In this document: positions 30,453-39,629 of the stretch, piece after piece | How the letters are laid out: each line of letters begins with the position of its first letter | Position numbering within the stretch: the stretch's first letter is position 1 | DNA from: Pseudomonas lundensis | GTDB taxonomy: Bacteria; Pseudomonadota; Gammaproteobacteria; Pseudomonadales; Pseudomonadaceae | Reading direction: 5' to 3' | Assembly: GCF_001042985.1 (NCBI RefSeq) | Contig: NZ_JYKY01000009.1 | Coordinates: forward strand, 62,001 to 126,000 | Length of the DNA stretch: 64,000 nucleotides | Notes under the pieces: generated by a model | Told to the model about the DNA's origin: nothing | The model's input: the letters and a program-made list of their open reading frames with translations, nothing else | Databases searched by the model: none | Translations under genes and position numbers: made by a program

Positions 30453-31061
30453 TTAAATCATTCCCTTCAGGGCCCGGCGAATCATATCTTCACTGCTCAA
30501 CGTTTTGTCCTTAATGGCTGACACGGCTTTACTCGCCTCTTGAGGCTTATAGCCCAAAGAAATCAAAGCGCTGACCGCATCGCTTTCAGCGCTGGCGACT
30601 TGCACCGGCGCATCCGGCTGATTGGGCACCAGCGCAAACATGCTCGGCACCTGCTCCCAGGCCTTGAACCGATCCTTCAACTCGACCAACAGGCGCTCGG
30701 CAGTTTTCTTGCCAACCCCCGGCACCTTGGTCAGCGCCGACGTGTCCTGTGCCTGCACGCAACGCACCAGTTCATCGACTTCCAGGCTGGACATCAATGC
30801 CAGCGCCAGTTTCGGGCCCACGCCATTGAGTCGAATCAGCTCGCGAAAAAAATCGCGCTCTCGCTTGCCACTGAAACCATAGAGCAACTGCGCATCTTCG
30901 CGAACCACCAGATGGGTATGCAGGGTCAAGGGCTCGCCGATTGAAGGCAGGCGATAGAGCGTAGTCATCGGGACCTCGACCTCATAACCCAGGCCATTTA
31001 CATCCAGAATCAGGTGAGGGGGCTGTTTTTCAGCGAGAGTACCGCGCAAGCGTCCAATCAC
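30453..31061 (-). CDS. ruvA: Holliday junction-binding protein RuvA
   Basis: RuvA tetramers clamp four-way junctions and recruit RuvB. The 202-residue protein begins [12 protein letters not shown] from a GTG with AAGGA 8 bp upstream. The two helix-hairpin-helix motifs are visible as [19 protein letters not shown] and [19 protein letters not shown]. The flexible linker precedes a C-terminal RuvB-binding domain. It lies between ruvC and ruvB. Confidence 0.98.
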   Translation of the reverse strand: MIGRLRGTLAEKQPPHLILDVNGLGYEVEVPMTTLYRLPSIGEPLTLHTHLVVREDAQLLYGFSGKRERDFFRELIRLNGVGPKLALALMSSLEVDELVRCVQAQDTSALTKVPGVGKKTAERLLVELKDRFKAWEQVPSMFALVPNQPDAPVQVASAESDAVSALISLGYKPQEASKAVSAIKDKTLSSEDMIRRALKGMI

Positions 31062-31168
31062 GTTTCAGATCCTTTTTCAGGCCAGATCAATGGCTAACTA
31101 ATGAAACCGGGGCGCTGCACAATTGCACAGGCAATCATTCGCAGCGCTCACACACGGCATACATGCCC

Positions 31169-31693
31169 TTAAAGACGCAGACGACCGCCCCGACTGCGCG
31201 CTGCGCCCAACCCGTGCGGCAGCAGACTGGAGCGCGTGTGCGCGTGGCACAACGCAATTGCCAGGGCATCGGAAGCATCGATTTGCGGCTTTGTGGTCAG
31301 CTTGAGCAAATGCATGACCATCATCATGACCTGCTCTTTATTCGCCCCCCCCGTGCCTGCAACGGCCTGCTTGATTTGAGTCGCCGTGTACTCGGCAATT
31401 TCCAGGCTCTCTTCACCGCCAGCCACGATCGCCGCGCCGCGGGCCTGACCCAGCTTTAATGCAGAGTCCGCATTACGCCCCATAAACACTTTTTCAATGC
31501 CCATCGTAACCGGACCGTACGTCTGGATCACTTCGCGCACGCCGCGATAAACGATCTGCAGCCGCTCATGCATTTCGCCGGTGCCTGTACGAATACACCC
31601 CGAAGCCACGTACACACAGCCACGACCGGTATCCTGCACCACGCCATAGCCGGTAATTCGCGAACCGGGATCGATACCAAGAATAAGAGTCAT
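31169..31693 (-). CDS. ruvC: Holliday junction resolvase RuvC
   Basis: RuvC cuts Holliday junctions symmetrically. The ATG at 31693 ([17 protein letters not shown]) gives 174 residues; the frame continues upstream through a hairpin without similarity. Catalytic acids are Asp7 in GIDPGS, the Glu in [23 protein letters not shown], and the later [12 protein letters not shown] region. The gene lies 107 bp before ruvA and 128 bp after yebC. Confidence 0.97.
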   Translation of the reverse strand: MTLILGIDPGSRITGYGVVQDTGRGCVYVASGCIRTGTGEMHERLQIVYRGVREVIQTYGPVTMGIEKVFMGRNADSALKLGQARGAAIVAGGEESLEIAEYTATQIKQAVAGTGGANKEQVMMMVMHLLKLTTKPQIDASDALAIALCHAHTRSSLLPHGLGAARSRGGRLRL

Positions 31694-31751
31694 AACGCCT
31701 GCAGCTTTAGAAGTGATGCCCTCGGGCATGAACCCGGACAGCTTAAAGGCA

Positions 31752-31803
31752 GAAGCCGGAGGTGCACAGCCTGCGATCATCGCAGCGTTGCACCTCCGGC
31801 TTC
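31752..31803 (-). other. Two-tier hairpin between yebC and ruvC
   Basis: GAAGCCGGAGGTGCA (31752-31766) pairs perfectly with 31789-31803. Within the loop CTGCGAT (31771-31777) pairs with ATCGCAG (31779-31785). The structure begins about 19 bp after the yebC stop and lacks a T-run. It may be an attenuator, processing site or mRNA stabiliser controlling how much yebC transcript continues into ruvCAB. Confidence 0.6.
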
Positions 31804-31821
31804 CAGGATTACAGCGAGGTA

Positions 31822-32568
31822 TCAGGCAAGCTGTTCCAGCACAGCCTCGGGAATCTCGGCGTTGGAGTAAACGTTTTGCACGTCATCCAGATCCTCAAGC
31901 ATATCGATCAGCTTGAGGATCTTTTCAGCCCCCTCCAGATCCAGCTCGGCACTCGTGGTGGGTAACATCACGATTTCGGCATCAGCCGGCTTAAAACCTG
32001 CAGCCTCCAATGCGTTGCGAACCGCGTAGAAGCTCGAGAACGATGTAAACACATCGATCGACCCGTCTTCATTGGTCACAACGTCATCCGCATCAGCCTC
32101 CATCGCCGCTTCAATCAACGCATCTTCATCAACGTCAGCGGTATACGAAATCTGGCCTTTACGCTCGAACAAGTAGGCCACAGAGCCATCGGTACCCAGA
32201 TTGCCACCGCACTTGCTGAAAGCATGACGCACAGCCGCTGCAGTCCGATTGCGGTTGTCGGTCATGCACTCAACCATCACCGCCACGCCACCGGGACCGT
32301 AACCTTCGTAACTCAGCTCCACCATGTCATCGGTATCAGCCGCACCGGCACCGCGGGCGACCGCACGATCAATGACATCGCGACTCATGTTTGCCCCGAG
32401 CGCCTTGTCCAGCGCCAGACGCAACCGTGGGTTGGACGCCGGATCACCACCACCCTGACGCGCCGCGACGGTCAGCTCACGAATCCACTTGGTGAAAATC
32501 TTGCCTTTTTTGGCATCCTGACGCTCTTTGCGGTGCTTGATGTTCGCCCACTTAGAATGACCTGCCAT
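31822..32568 (-). CDS. yebC: YebC/PmpR-family DNA-binding or translation-associated regulator
   Basis: The 248-residue protein begins [21 protein letters not shown], the family signature, with GGAG 6 bp upstream. Three domains are typical, with [21 protein letters not shown] in the second. In P. aeruginosa the homologue PmpR represses quorum-sensing genes; more recent work links YebC proteins to translation of difficult proline stretches. The neighbours aspS upstream and ruvCAB downstream are the usual context. Confidence 0.95.
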   Translation of the reverse strand: MAGHSKWANIKHRKERQDAKKGKIFTKWIRELTVAARQGGGDPASNPRLRLALDKALGANMSRDVIDRAVARGAGAADTDDMVELSYEGYGPGGVAVMVECMTDNRNRTAAAVRHAFSKCGGNLGTDGSVAYLFERKGQISYTADVDEDALIEAAMEADADDVVTNEDGSIDVFTSFSSFYAVRNALEAAGFKPADAEIVMLPTTSAELDLEGAEKILKLIDMLEDLDDVQNVYSNAEIPEAVLEQLA

Positions 32569-32651
32569 AACCTACTCCGAATCCTTGTCTGTGAAACCTT
32601 GCCAATTGGCACCGAAGTGCCAGTCAGCAATAAAATTTCCGGTCCAACGAG

Positions 32652-32676
32652 AAAGGCGCATCCGGGGATGCGCCTT
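32652..32676 (-). terminator. Probable terminator of aspS
   Basis: AAGGCGCATCC and GGATGCGCCTT form an 11-bp stem beginning 13 bp after the aspS stop. The T-run on the minus strand is short (TTTCT). Confidence 0.6.
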
Positions 32677-32688
32677 CGCTGTTCCGTC

Positions 32689-34464
32689 TTACTCAGCCTT
32701 AGGCTGTTCACGCAAACGAATATGCAGCTCTCGCAGCGCCTTCGCATCCACCATGCCAGGGGCCTGAGTCATGACGCAGGCAGCACTCTGGGTTTTCGGG
32801 AACGCAATGACTTCACGAATCGACTGAGCGCCGGTCATCAGCATGACAAGACGATCCAGACCGAACGCCAGACCACCGTGCGGCGGCGCACCGTACTTCA
32901 GTGCGTCCAGCAGGAAGCCGAACTTCTCTTCCTGTTCCGCTTCGTCGATGCCCAACAGGCGGAAGACCGCTTGTTGCATTTCTTTACGGTGGATACGGAT
33001 GGAACCGCCACCCAACTCAGTACCGTTCAACACCATGTCGTAAGCACGGGACAGCGCGGTTGCAGGGTTGGCTTCCAGCTCCTCAGGCGAACACTTGGGC
33101 GCCGTGAACGGGTGATGCAAGGCGCTGAAGCTACCGTCTTCGCTCTCTTCGAACATCGGGAAGTCAACGACCCACATCGGGGCCCACTCGCAGGTCAGCA
33201 GGTTCAGATCGTTACCCACCTTGATACGCAGCGCACCCAGCGCCTCGCTCACGATCTTGGCTTTATCGGCGCCAAAGAACACGATGTCGCCATCCACGGC
33301 ACCTACGCGATCAAGGATGACATTGAGGTTAGCTTCCGGAATGTTTTTAACGATCGGCGACTGCAGACCCTCAACACCCTTGGCGCGCTCGTTGACCTTG
33401 ATGTAGGCCAGGCCGCGAGCACCATAAATGCCCACGAATTTGGTGTAATCATCGATCTTGCTGCGCGGCATGCTCGCCCCGCCCGGAACGCGCAACGCTG
33501 CAACGCGGCTTTTAGGGTCGTTGGCCGGGCCACTGAAGACCTTGAATTCAACATCCTTGAGTTGATCGGCAACATCTACCAGCTCAAGCGGGTTACGCAA
33601 ATCTGGCTTGTCGGAGCCATAACGGCGCATGGCCTCTTCAAACGTCATGTGCGGGAATTCGCCGAATTCCAGATCCAGCACTTCCTTGAACAGGGTGCGA
33701 ATCATGCCTTCAGTCAGGCCCATGATGTCTTTTTCATCAAGGAAGCTGGTCTCGATGTCAATCTGAGTGAACTCAGGCTGACGATCGGCACGCAAGTCTT
33801 CGTCGCGGAAGCACTTGGCGATCTGGTAGTAGCGATCAAAACCGGCAACCATCAGCAGCTGCTTGAACAGCTGTGGCGATTGAGGCAAGGCAAAGAAACT
33901 GCCTGCATGAGTACGGCTCGGCACCAGATAGTCACGCGCACCTTCTGGCGTGGCACGGGTCAGAATCGGCGTTTCGACATCCAGGAAGCCGTTTTCATCC
34001 AGATAACGACGAATGCTGGTGGTCATGCGCGAACGCAGGCGCAGCTTCTCGAGCATTTCTGGGCGACGCAGGTCAATAAAGCGATAACGCAGACGGGTTT
34101 CCTCGCCTACGTCAGAAAATTCGTTCAGCGGGAACGGCGGGGTCTCTGCTTCGTTCAGCACCTCCAGCTCGTAGCCCAGCACTTCGATCATGCCAGACGC
34201 CATGTTGGCGTTACCGGCACCTGCCGGACGCAGACGGACTTTACCGGTCACCTTTACGACGTACTCGCTACGCACGCGATCTGCGGCAGCGAAGGTTTCA
34301 GCACGGTCCGGATCGAAAACCACTTGGGCCAGACCGTCACGATCACGGATATCGAGGAAAATAACCCCACCGTGGTCACGGCGACGGTGTACCCATCCGC
34401 AAAGGGTAATTTCCTGGCCTTCCAGGCTTTCGTTCAGTTGGCCGCAATAATGGCTGCGCATCAT
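32689..34464 (-). CDS. aspS: Aspartyl-tRNA synthetase
   Basis: AspRS is a class II synthetase of 591 residues. The ATG at 34464 ([16 protein letters not shown]) matches known N-termini. The OB-fold anticodon domain includes [20 protein letters not shown]. Motif 2 is in [18 protein letters not shown] and motif 3 is [15 protein letters not shown]; a bacterial GAD insertion lies between them. Bacterial enzymes of this type are often non-discriminating in pseudomonads, feeding GatCAB, but that cannot be read from here. Confidence 0.97.
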   Translation of the reverse strand: MMRSHYCGQLNESLEGQEITLCGWVHRRRDHGGVIFLDIRDRDGLAQVVFDPDRAETFAAADRVRSEYVVKVTGKVRLRPAGAGNANMASGMIEVLGYELEVLNEAETPPFPLNEFSDVGEETRLRYRFIDLRRPEMLEKLRLRSRMTTSIRRYLDENGFLDVETPILTRATPEGARDYLVPSRTHAGSFFALPQSPQLFKQLLMVAGFDRYYQIAKCFRDEDLRADRQPEFTQIDIETSFLDEKDIMGLTEGMIRTLFKEVLDLEFGEFPHMTFEEAMRRYGSDKPDLRNPLELVDVADQLKDVEFKVFSGPANDPKSRVAALRVPGGASMPRSKIDDYTKFVGIYGARGLAYIKVNERAKGVEGLQSPIVKNIPEANLNVILDRVGAVDGDIVFFGADKAKIVSEALGALRIKVGNDLNLLTCEWAPMWVVDFPMFEESEDGSFSALHHPFTAPKCSPEELEANPATALSRAYDMVLNGTELGGGSIRIHRKEMQQAVFRLLGIDEAEQEEKFGFLLDALKYGAPPHGGLAFGLDRLVMLMTGAQSIREVIAFPKTQSAACVMTQAPGMVDAKALRELHIRLREQPKAE

Positions 34465-34576
34465 GGTCGTGTTTTCACTTCTCGTAATTCGAAATTCGGT
34501 GGAGGCCTTGCGCACCCTTACTACTGGAGAGTGATGCGCAAGACCCCGCTCATATTCAGACTGTTTTCGCTCAATC

Positions 34577-34798
34577 TCAGTCGGATTTGTCGCCGCTTGC
34601 CAGATTCTTTTTCGAGCCTGTCTTGAAATCTGTTTCATACCAGCCCGTGCCACTCAGGCGAAAGCCCGGCATGGACAGCAGTTTCTTCAATTCAGGCGCC
34701 TGGCAGGCAGGACAATCGATCAGTGGCGTGTCACTGATTTTTTGAATGGCTTCCAACTGATGACCGCAGGAAGCACATTGATAATCGTACATGGGCAT
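34577..34798 (-). CDS. FmdB-family zinc-ribbon protein
   Basis: This small protein of 73 residues starts [19 protein letters not shown]. Two CxxC knuckles, CASC and CPAC, form a zinc ribbon typical of the FmdB putative regulator family. The C-terminal tail ([17 protein letters not shown]) is also conserved in the group. It lies 112 bp upstream of aspS on the same strand, probably in one transcript. Function is not established; longer open sequence above 34798 is not supported. Confidence 0.88.
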   Translation of the reverse strand: MPMYDYQCASCGHQLEAIQKISDTPLIDCPACQAPELKKLLSMPGFRLSGTGWYETDFKTGSKKNLASGDKSD

Positions 34799-34976
34799 TG
34801 GCGTATCTCGACTATCTGTTAGCGGCGCCCTCTTCAGAGGGCCACAAAGCGCGAGATTATATCTGGTAAATCGAGCCTTTGCAGCCGCGCGAGCGGCCAT
34901 ATCAAGCTAAAGGCACCATAAAGATTGAGCGATTACAAGTCTCTGAACACCGACACTCGATTTGCCAATGGGTGAC

Positions 34977-35339
34977 TTACCCCCAAAAGAACTGCTTTTG
35001 TGGCGCTTCAGTCGTTCCGCGCACAGCATTGGAGAGGTGCATGACGCACACAACACGAATCAGTCCACTGAAGTTTTTTACCCCGCCGTGCCGCAGGTGG
35101 ACCTCTCTGTCGACGTAAGACAACAAAGCATTTATTGAGCAATCATTATTGCGCGCTATCTCGGATAACACCTCCCAATACACCTCCTCCAGACGAAGAC
35201 ATGTTGCAAACCCGTTTAATCTGACCGATCGCGATAACGGTCGAGCCAAAGACATCCCAAAATCAAGAATGGCAGGATCAATTTTGACCCGTTGAACTAC
35301 TCTGCCACCCGCCCCTTCATGCCTGATTAATCGCCCCAT
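34977..35339 (-). CDS. Ribbon-helix-helix domain protein (RHH_4-like)
   Basis: The C-terminal region SRSVRLNGFATCLRLEEVYWEVLSEIA, followed by SINALLSYVDREV and NFSGLIRVVCV, is typical of the ribbon-helix-helix_4 family found in Pseudomonas, often as a stand-alone DNA-binding or sulfotransferase-associated domain. I start it at the ATG at 35339 (MGRLIRH), with GGAG 10 bp upstream, giving 120 residues; an ATG at 35366 is possible. An AT-rich perfect inverted repeat lies 58 bp upstream and could be its operator. Targets are unknown. Confidence 0.75.
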   Translation of the reverse strand: MGRLIRHEGAGGRVVQRVKIDPAILDFGMSLARPLSRSVRLNGFATCLRLEEVYWEVLSEIARNNDCSINALLSYVDREVHLRHGGVKNFSGLIRVVCVMHLSNAVRGTTEAPQKQFFWG

Positions 35340-36073
35340 ATTTAGAGCACTCCATCGCAACACCATTTAAGTTAATTAATATTTCCTGAAACACCCTTAC
35401 ATAAAACATTATGTAAAAGTTCTAATCCAGCGGATCTCACCCGCAAATACGTAGGAGCTCTCCCGCTGCACCGATTGAATTCTTGAACGCCCAAGCCCGA
35501 GCCCTCAAGCGCCCACCCCCTAGGCAGGCCGTCATTCAAACTCCACCAACCGGGCGACCGACCTTTCCTATCCATTGAGTAACATCCATAGACTTCACAC
35601 CCACTTTTCCTTCACCTCATATATGCGCAACACCGCCCCCCACTCACACCAACTAAAAAAACAGCGCACCTCCCATACGACTGAATAAATATATATAGGC
35701 TTTATTTAAAAACCGCCAAACTTCAAAGCGAAACAAAATCCATCCATTACCAAAAAACCTCAACACCTTTCAGCTTTAGAAATAAATCCACAGCGCTACA
35801 ACATCAAATCATGCACCCGCCGAGTCATAGCCAAAGCAAGAAAAGGATGCATCCTACGCACTCGAAGGAAACACCTTTATTTACCGTTCAGGCCCCATAA
35901 TTTGAGAAGCACCCCGCTTTACTGTTAAATAGGCAGCGTGTCGCTTCCACCAAGGCTTGGTGAAGGTGCATAGGCTGATAAACGTACGTGTCCAACGCCT
36001 CCATTTTTTTTCAGAAGCGAACCGTACCCACTCAGCTCTTCCTTGCGATCCATCTTAATGTGAGTCAATCGAA
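35340..36073. other. AT-rich intergenic stretch with no convincing gene
   Basis: About 730 bp visibly poorer in G+C than its surroundings, with A/T tracts such as AATAAATATATATA near 35684-35697. Two leftward open frames (35372-35575 and 35925-36191) lack ribosome-binding sites and protein-like composition, so I do not call them genes. Landmarks are a 20-bp inverted repeat (35397-35416), the palindrome AGGATGCATCCT (35844-35855) and an imperfect hairpin at 35943-35964. It may hold promoters, MvaT-binding sites or an uncalled small RNA. Confidence 0.5.
35397..35416. promoter_or_regulatory. Perfect AT-rich inverted repeat upstream of the RHH gene
   Basis: TTACATAA-AACA-TTATGTAA has eight matching bases on each side of a 4-bp centre. 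Its position 58 bp before the RHH start and its symmetry suit a dimeric repressor. Binding is inferred only. Confidence 0.45.
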
Positions 36074-36676
36074 ATGTTGAAAATCGTCCACTTGGTGACG
36101 GGAACAGCGGCCTTGCTGCTGTCCTTCGTACCCAGCCTACAGTCCGAAGCGGTCCCTTACCTGCAACACGCCGATGCCCTTTACCTGGCATTTCTCGGCT
36201 TACTCAACCTCACACTGGCACCTGTCATTCCATTCTGGAATAAAGGAGCACGCCACCAACTGCAAAACCTTGTCAGCGCCTTGCTTGTCCTTTCGGTGGT
36301 TCTGCAAACACTCACCCTGTTTGGCCTTCTGTTGCCGATCGGCGATCAGCCTGCCGTCCTGCTCAGCCTTGTACCGACTGTACTGGCAGTGCTTCTGCAT
36401 CTGGCAGTGAGCTTTTACAAATCCTCACCTTCGTCAGCTTCGCAAAACTACGACATGACCAACCGCGATACAGGGACCGTGAAGTGGTTTAACACCTCTA
36501 AAGGCTTCGGTTTTATTTCCCGCGACTCCGGTGATGATATTTTCGTGCACTTTCGTGCCATTCGCGGCGAAGGCCACCGCGTTCTGGTAGAAGGCCAACG
36601 CGTCGAGTTTTCGGTCATGAACCGCGACAAAGGCTTGCAAGCTGAAGACGTCATTGCAGCATTGCCACGCCGCTGA
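36074..36676 (+). CDS. Membrane-anchored cold-shock-domain protein
   Basis: The first 120 residues are hydrophobic, with about three or four predicted helices (residues 3-20, 32-52, 66-90 and 93-117). From about residue 130 a complete cold-shock domain follows: [20 protein letters not shown] (RNP1) and DIFVHFRAI (RNP2), ending [19 protein letters not shown] nucleic-acid-binding domain would thus face the cytosol while tethered to the inner membrane. Pseudomonas genomes carry this gene near slyX and aspS, as here. Role unknown; possibly membrane-localised RNA chaperoning. Confidence 0.88.
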   Translation: MLKIVHLVTGTAALLLSFVPSLQSEAVPYLQHADALYLAFLGLLNLTLAPVIPFWNKGARHQLQNLVSALLVLSVVLQTLTLFGLLLPIGDQPAVLLSLVPTVLAVLLHLAVSFYKSSPSSASQNYDMTNRDTGTVKWFNTSKGFGFISRDSGDDIFVHFRAIRGEGHRVLVEGQRVEFSVMNRDKGLQAEDVIAALPRR

Positions 36677-36691
36677 TTTCCCGCGCCACAT

Positions 36692-36728
36692 AAAAAACCG
36701 CGAACAGCTTGGCTGGTCGCGGTTTTTT
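36692..36728. terminator. Bidirectional terminator between cold-shock gene and slyX
   Basis: AAAAAACCGCGA pairs with TCGCGGTTTTTT around a loop, serving both convergent genes. Confidence 0.9.
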
Positions 36729-36747
36729 TTATTCTCTGCCGGCAGAA

Positions 36748-36954
36748 TCAGTAATGAGGCGGAGGCGCCTCATCCTCAAAAGATTCGAACTGCCCACCCA
36801 TTTCTTCCTGACGTTTGAGCAATGCCGCGATCTGCATTTGCAACCGATCAACCGCATTTTGTTGAGCCACCAGCACGTCATTCAATGCCTGGATGGTGTC
36901 ATCCTGAAAAGCCAAACGGGTTTCAAGATCCGTCACACGAGCTTCAAGCGTCAC
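36748..36954 (-). CDS. slyX: SlyX family protein
   Basis: SlyX is a 68-residue soluble protein that is almost entirely coiled coil ([20 protein letters not shown] through [14 protein letters not shown]) and ends in an acidic, proline-rich DEAPPPHY tail, the family hallmark. It is linked by name to the slyD region of E. coli, but its function is not known. Its ATG overlaps the stop of the HIT-family gene by 4 bp, so the two are coupled. Confidence 0.93.
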   Translation of the reverse strand: MTLEARVTDLETRLAFQDDTIQALNDVLVAQQNAVDRLQMQIAALLKRQEEMGGQFESFEDEAPPPHY

Positions 36955-37382
36955 AACGCGCCCTCCGAAATAGTTAACACGTCACCCATGATCGCTTTGA
37001 GCTTGTCACGCAAGCCCAGTACCGCATCACGCGTGTAGGGCTTGGCCGGATGCTTGCCCCAGACCGGGCCAGGCCAGGCAGGATCCGTGGTGTAACGGGC
37101 GATGACATGCATGTGCATCTGCTTGACCACATTGCCCAACGTGGCCACATTCATTTTGTCCGCACACAACAGTTCCTTCAGTACACGCGCCACTGCAGTG
37201 GTTTCACGCCACATCAATTGCTGATCATCGTCATCCAATTGAAACAACTCACTTATACCCTCGCGACGCGGTACCAAAATGAACCAGGGGTAATTTGAGT
37301 CGTTGGACAGCAAAAGGCTGCACAAAGGGAGCTCCCCTATCAGCCACGTATCCTGTTTGAGACGAGAATCCAAAGCGAACAC
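36951..37382 (-). CDS. HIT-domain protein
   Basis: This is a nucleotide-hydrolase/transferase-fold protein of 143 residues. The GTG at 37382 has AGGAG 8 bp upstream; the open frame above it is not supported. The core [15 protein letters not shown] and the active-site strand [14 protein letters not shown] are clear. The first position of the histidine triad is Gln (QMHMH), as I recall for this Pseudomonas subgroup. A tail [15 protein letters not shown] is conserved. It is cotranscribed with slyX. Substrate unknown. Confidence 0.88.
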   Translation of the reverse strand: MFALDSRLKQDTWLIGELPLCSLLLSNDSNYPWFILVPRREGISELFQLDDDDQQLMWRETTAVARVLKELLCADKMNVATLGNVVKQMHMHVIARYTTDPAWPGPVWGKHPAKPYTRDAVLGLRDKLKAIMGDVLTISEGAL

Positions 37383-38114
37383 TGAATGTTCTCCTGTACG
37401 ACGGGGAATTTTACCAGTGACCAGACGCATCAACCGCCAGCCAGCGCAGTGCAGGATACCTGTGATTCAGGCTTGCATCACGTCACACGGCACCAGTGCT
37501 CAGACAAAGCCGCACCAAAACGAAACAGCTGACTGGTTTTGGTGCACACAACTGTCACCGCCACCAAGGTTAGGTGTGAACCGGTAACATCTTGGTCGCC
37601 CCAACGCCCGGAAATTTTACAATCGGGTAACACACGTTGCGCCAAGCCTGATCCAAGGCGCGCAGCCTCATCGCTCAAGGCCGCACCAATACCCGCAATC
37701 CCCGATTTATAATTTTTTTCAAAACTTTTCAAGATTTGAGCATGCTTGTTGCATAGAGCCTATCTATATCGAGGGCACGCCCTTGGGAAGGGAACGGGCC
37801 TGCGATTAACAACCCTAGATCAGAATCTGGGAAGTGGCGCTTCTAACCCGTGGTTTCACGACAGAACGCACCGCTCCCAAACAGTAAAAGCAGTTTCGAC
37901 AACATGTACAAACACTCATGACCGCCGCACATTTACGACATCAAAAACGTGTTTTGCGACACAGCTGTAAAGAAGCTGAAAGCTTATGAGGGTAAGTATC
38001 GCCAATAGGGCCGGCGTGATATAAGTTTGCGCCGACACAAAAAGAAAGAGCCGCCCAGATAAAAATTCAGGTGGGACGGCAGTACTCTTCCGAAAACCAA
38101 AGGAGCAAATCACG
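37383..38114. other. Intergenic region upstream of the OprD-type porin
   Basis: About 730 bp separate the HIT gene start from the porin start. A leftward open frame at 37478-37732 would need a TTG start and has no ribosome-binding site, so it is not called. The right half should contain the porin promoter and a long leader. A-rich AAAAAGAA (38039-38046) in the leader could bind Hfq/Crc, but sits about 70 nt from the ATG. Nothing else definite was seen. Confidence 0.5.
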
Positions 38115-39398
38115 ATGCGCGTGATGAAGTGGAGCATGATCGCACTGGCTGTATCAGCCGGGACTACGCAGTTCGCAATGGCATCGTCTCAGGACGAAGC
38201 CAAGGGTTTCATTGAAGACAGCACCCTGACGTCCAAAACCCGCATGTTGTACATGAACCGTGACTACCGTAATGGCGCTGGCAACATCGCTAAAGAGGGC
38301 GGCGGATTCAAAAGCGGTTATCGCGAAGATTGGGGCCTGAGCGAACTGCTCAACTACGAGTCCGGCTTCACTCAAGGCACCGTGGGCGTAGGTGTCGATG
38401 CTTTTGCAATGGGCACCGTACGCCTGGATGGCGGTGCAGGTCGCCAGGGCAACGGCCTGTTCGCCACGCGAGGCAATGGCGATCCTGAAGACACACAATC
38501 GAAGATCGGTGGCGCAGTCAAATTCCGCATCTCCGACACCGTTCTGAAATACGGCAACCAGTTTGTCGCCAGCCCGGTCTTCTCTACCGATGACAGCCGC
38601 TTGCTGCCTGAAGTCGCGACCGGCACCTTGCTCACCAGCAAGGAAATCAAAGGGCTTGAACTGAGCGCAGGTCGCTTCACCAGCCTGAGCTCCCAGACCG
38701 GCATGGGTCGCGACAGCATCAACGGCCCGGGCGAGCCCGGCCTGACGGCAGCCAACATCGCCGGCGCGACCTACCAGTTCACCGATAACTTCGTCGGTGG
38801 CGTAGCCGCATCGGACGTTGACGATTACTTCAAGAAGCAATACGTCAACCTGAACTACACCCTACCGATCGCCGAGTCCCAGGCCCTGAACTTCGACTTC
38901 AACGGCTACCGCACCTCTAGCCAGGGCAAAGAGCTGGCGGGCGACGTCGACAACAAAATCTGGAGCTTGGCAGCAGCCTACAGCTTGGGCGCACACAAAT
39001 TCACCCTGGCCTACCAGCGCTCCACCGGTGACAGCGGCTACTACTACCGCGTAGACGGCGGCGGCTCTATCTTCCTCGCCAACTCCGTGCAGTACTCCGA
39101 CTTTAACGGCAAGGACGAACGCTCCTGGCAGGGTCGTTACGACCTGAACATGGCCAGCTACGGCGTACCCGGCCTGAGCTTCATGGCCCGTTATGTCAAC
39201 GGTGACAACATCTCCACCTCCGAAGGCGAAGGCAAAGAACACGAATTCAACTTCGAGAGCAAATACGTGATGCAAGAAGGCCCGGCCAAAGACTTGTCTT
39301 TCCGCCTGCGTAGCTCGGTTTACCGCACCACCAGCAACTACGACGTTGATACCAACGACGTTCGCGTGATCGTTGAGTACCCGCTGAACATCTTGTAA
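38115..39398 (+). CDS. OprD-family outer-membrane porin
   Basis: This substrate-specific 18-strand barrel porin has 427 residues. The signal peptide ends FAMA near residue 23, followed by SSQDEAKGFIEDSTLTSKTRMLYMNRDYR, a hallmark OprD N-terminus. Alternating hydrophobic strands end in the C-terminal VIVEYPLNIL, suitable for BAM recognition. AAGGAG lies 9 bp upstream of the ATG. OprD relatives take up basic amino acids, small peptides or carboxylates; some import carbapenems. The precise substrate cannot be fixed by eye. Confidence 0.94.
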   Translation: MRVMKWSMIALAVSAGTTQFAMASSQDEAKGFIEDSTLTSKTRMLYMNRDYRNGAGNIAKEGGGFKSGYREDWGLSELLNYESGFTQGTVGVGVDAFAMGTVRLDGGAGRQGNGLFATRGNGDPEDTQSKIGGAVKFRISDTVLKYGNQFVASPVFSTDDSRLLPEVATGTLLTSKEIKGLELSAGRFTSLSSQTGMGRDSINGPGEPGLTAANIAGATYQFTDNFVGGVAASDVDDYFKKQYVNLNYTLPIAESQALNFDFNGYRTSSQGKELAGDVDNKIWSLAAAYSLGAHKFTLAYQRSTGDSGYYYRVDGGGSIFLANSVQYSDFNGKDERSWQGRYDLNMASYGVPGLSFMARYVNGDNISTSEGEGKEHEFNFESKYVMQEGPAKDLSFRLRSSVYRTTSNYDVDTNDVRVIVEYPLNIL

Positions 39399-39436
39399 TT
39401 AAGTGCGTTAATGCCTTAACCGCACCGTATTCAAAC

Positions 39437-39470
39437 AAAGCCATGCCCTTCAAAGAGGGCATGGCTTTTT
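39437..39470 (+). terminator. Terminator of the OprD-type porin gene
   Basis: AAAGCCATGCCCT and AGGGCATGGCTTT form a long stem followed by T residues, 39 bp after the stop. Confidence 0.9.
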
Positions 39471-39629
39471 AATGTCCGGACTCAGCCATATAGCAAGCTA
39501 ACTAACTTCTTTAGTGCTTGTCGATACCGTCCCGACCACTAAAGGCTCCCGCCAAAAACAATTAAAGAGGCTCTCGCCCCTTCAATTGTTCAATCACACA
39601 GACATCCAGGCCGGGATATTCGCAAGCAA

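Noticed and set aside
32224..34626. 800-codon rightward open frame opposite yebC and aspS
   Set aside because: It is antisense to two clear genes in high-GC DNA, with protein composition of a shadow frame.
35372..35575. Leftward 67-codon frame in the AT-rich gap
   Set aside because: No ribosome-binding site and low protein-like character.
35925..36191. Leftward 88-codon frame overlapping the cold-shock gene
   Set aside because: It overlaps a well-supported gene on the opposite strand and looks like chance.
37478..37732. Leftward 84-codon frame between HIT gene and porin
   Set aside because: It needs a TTG start, has no ribosome-binding site and shows no recognised domain; possible but not supported.
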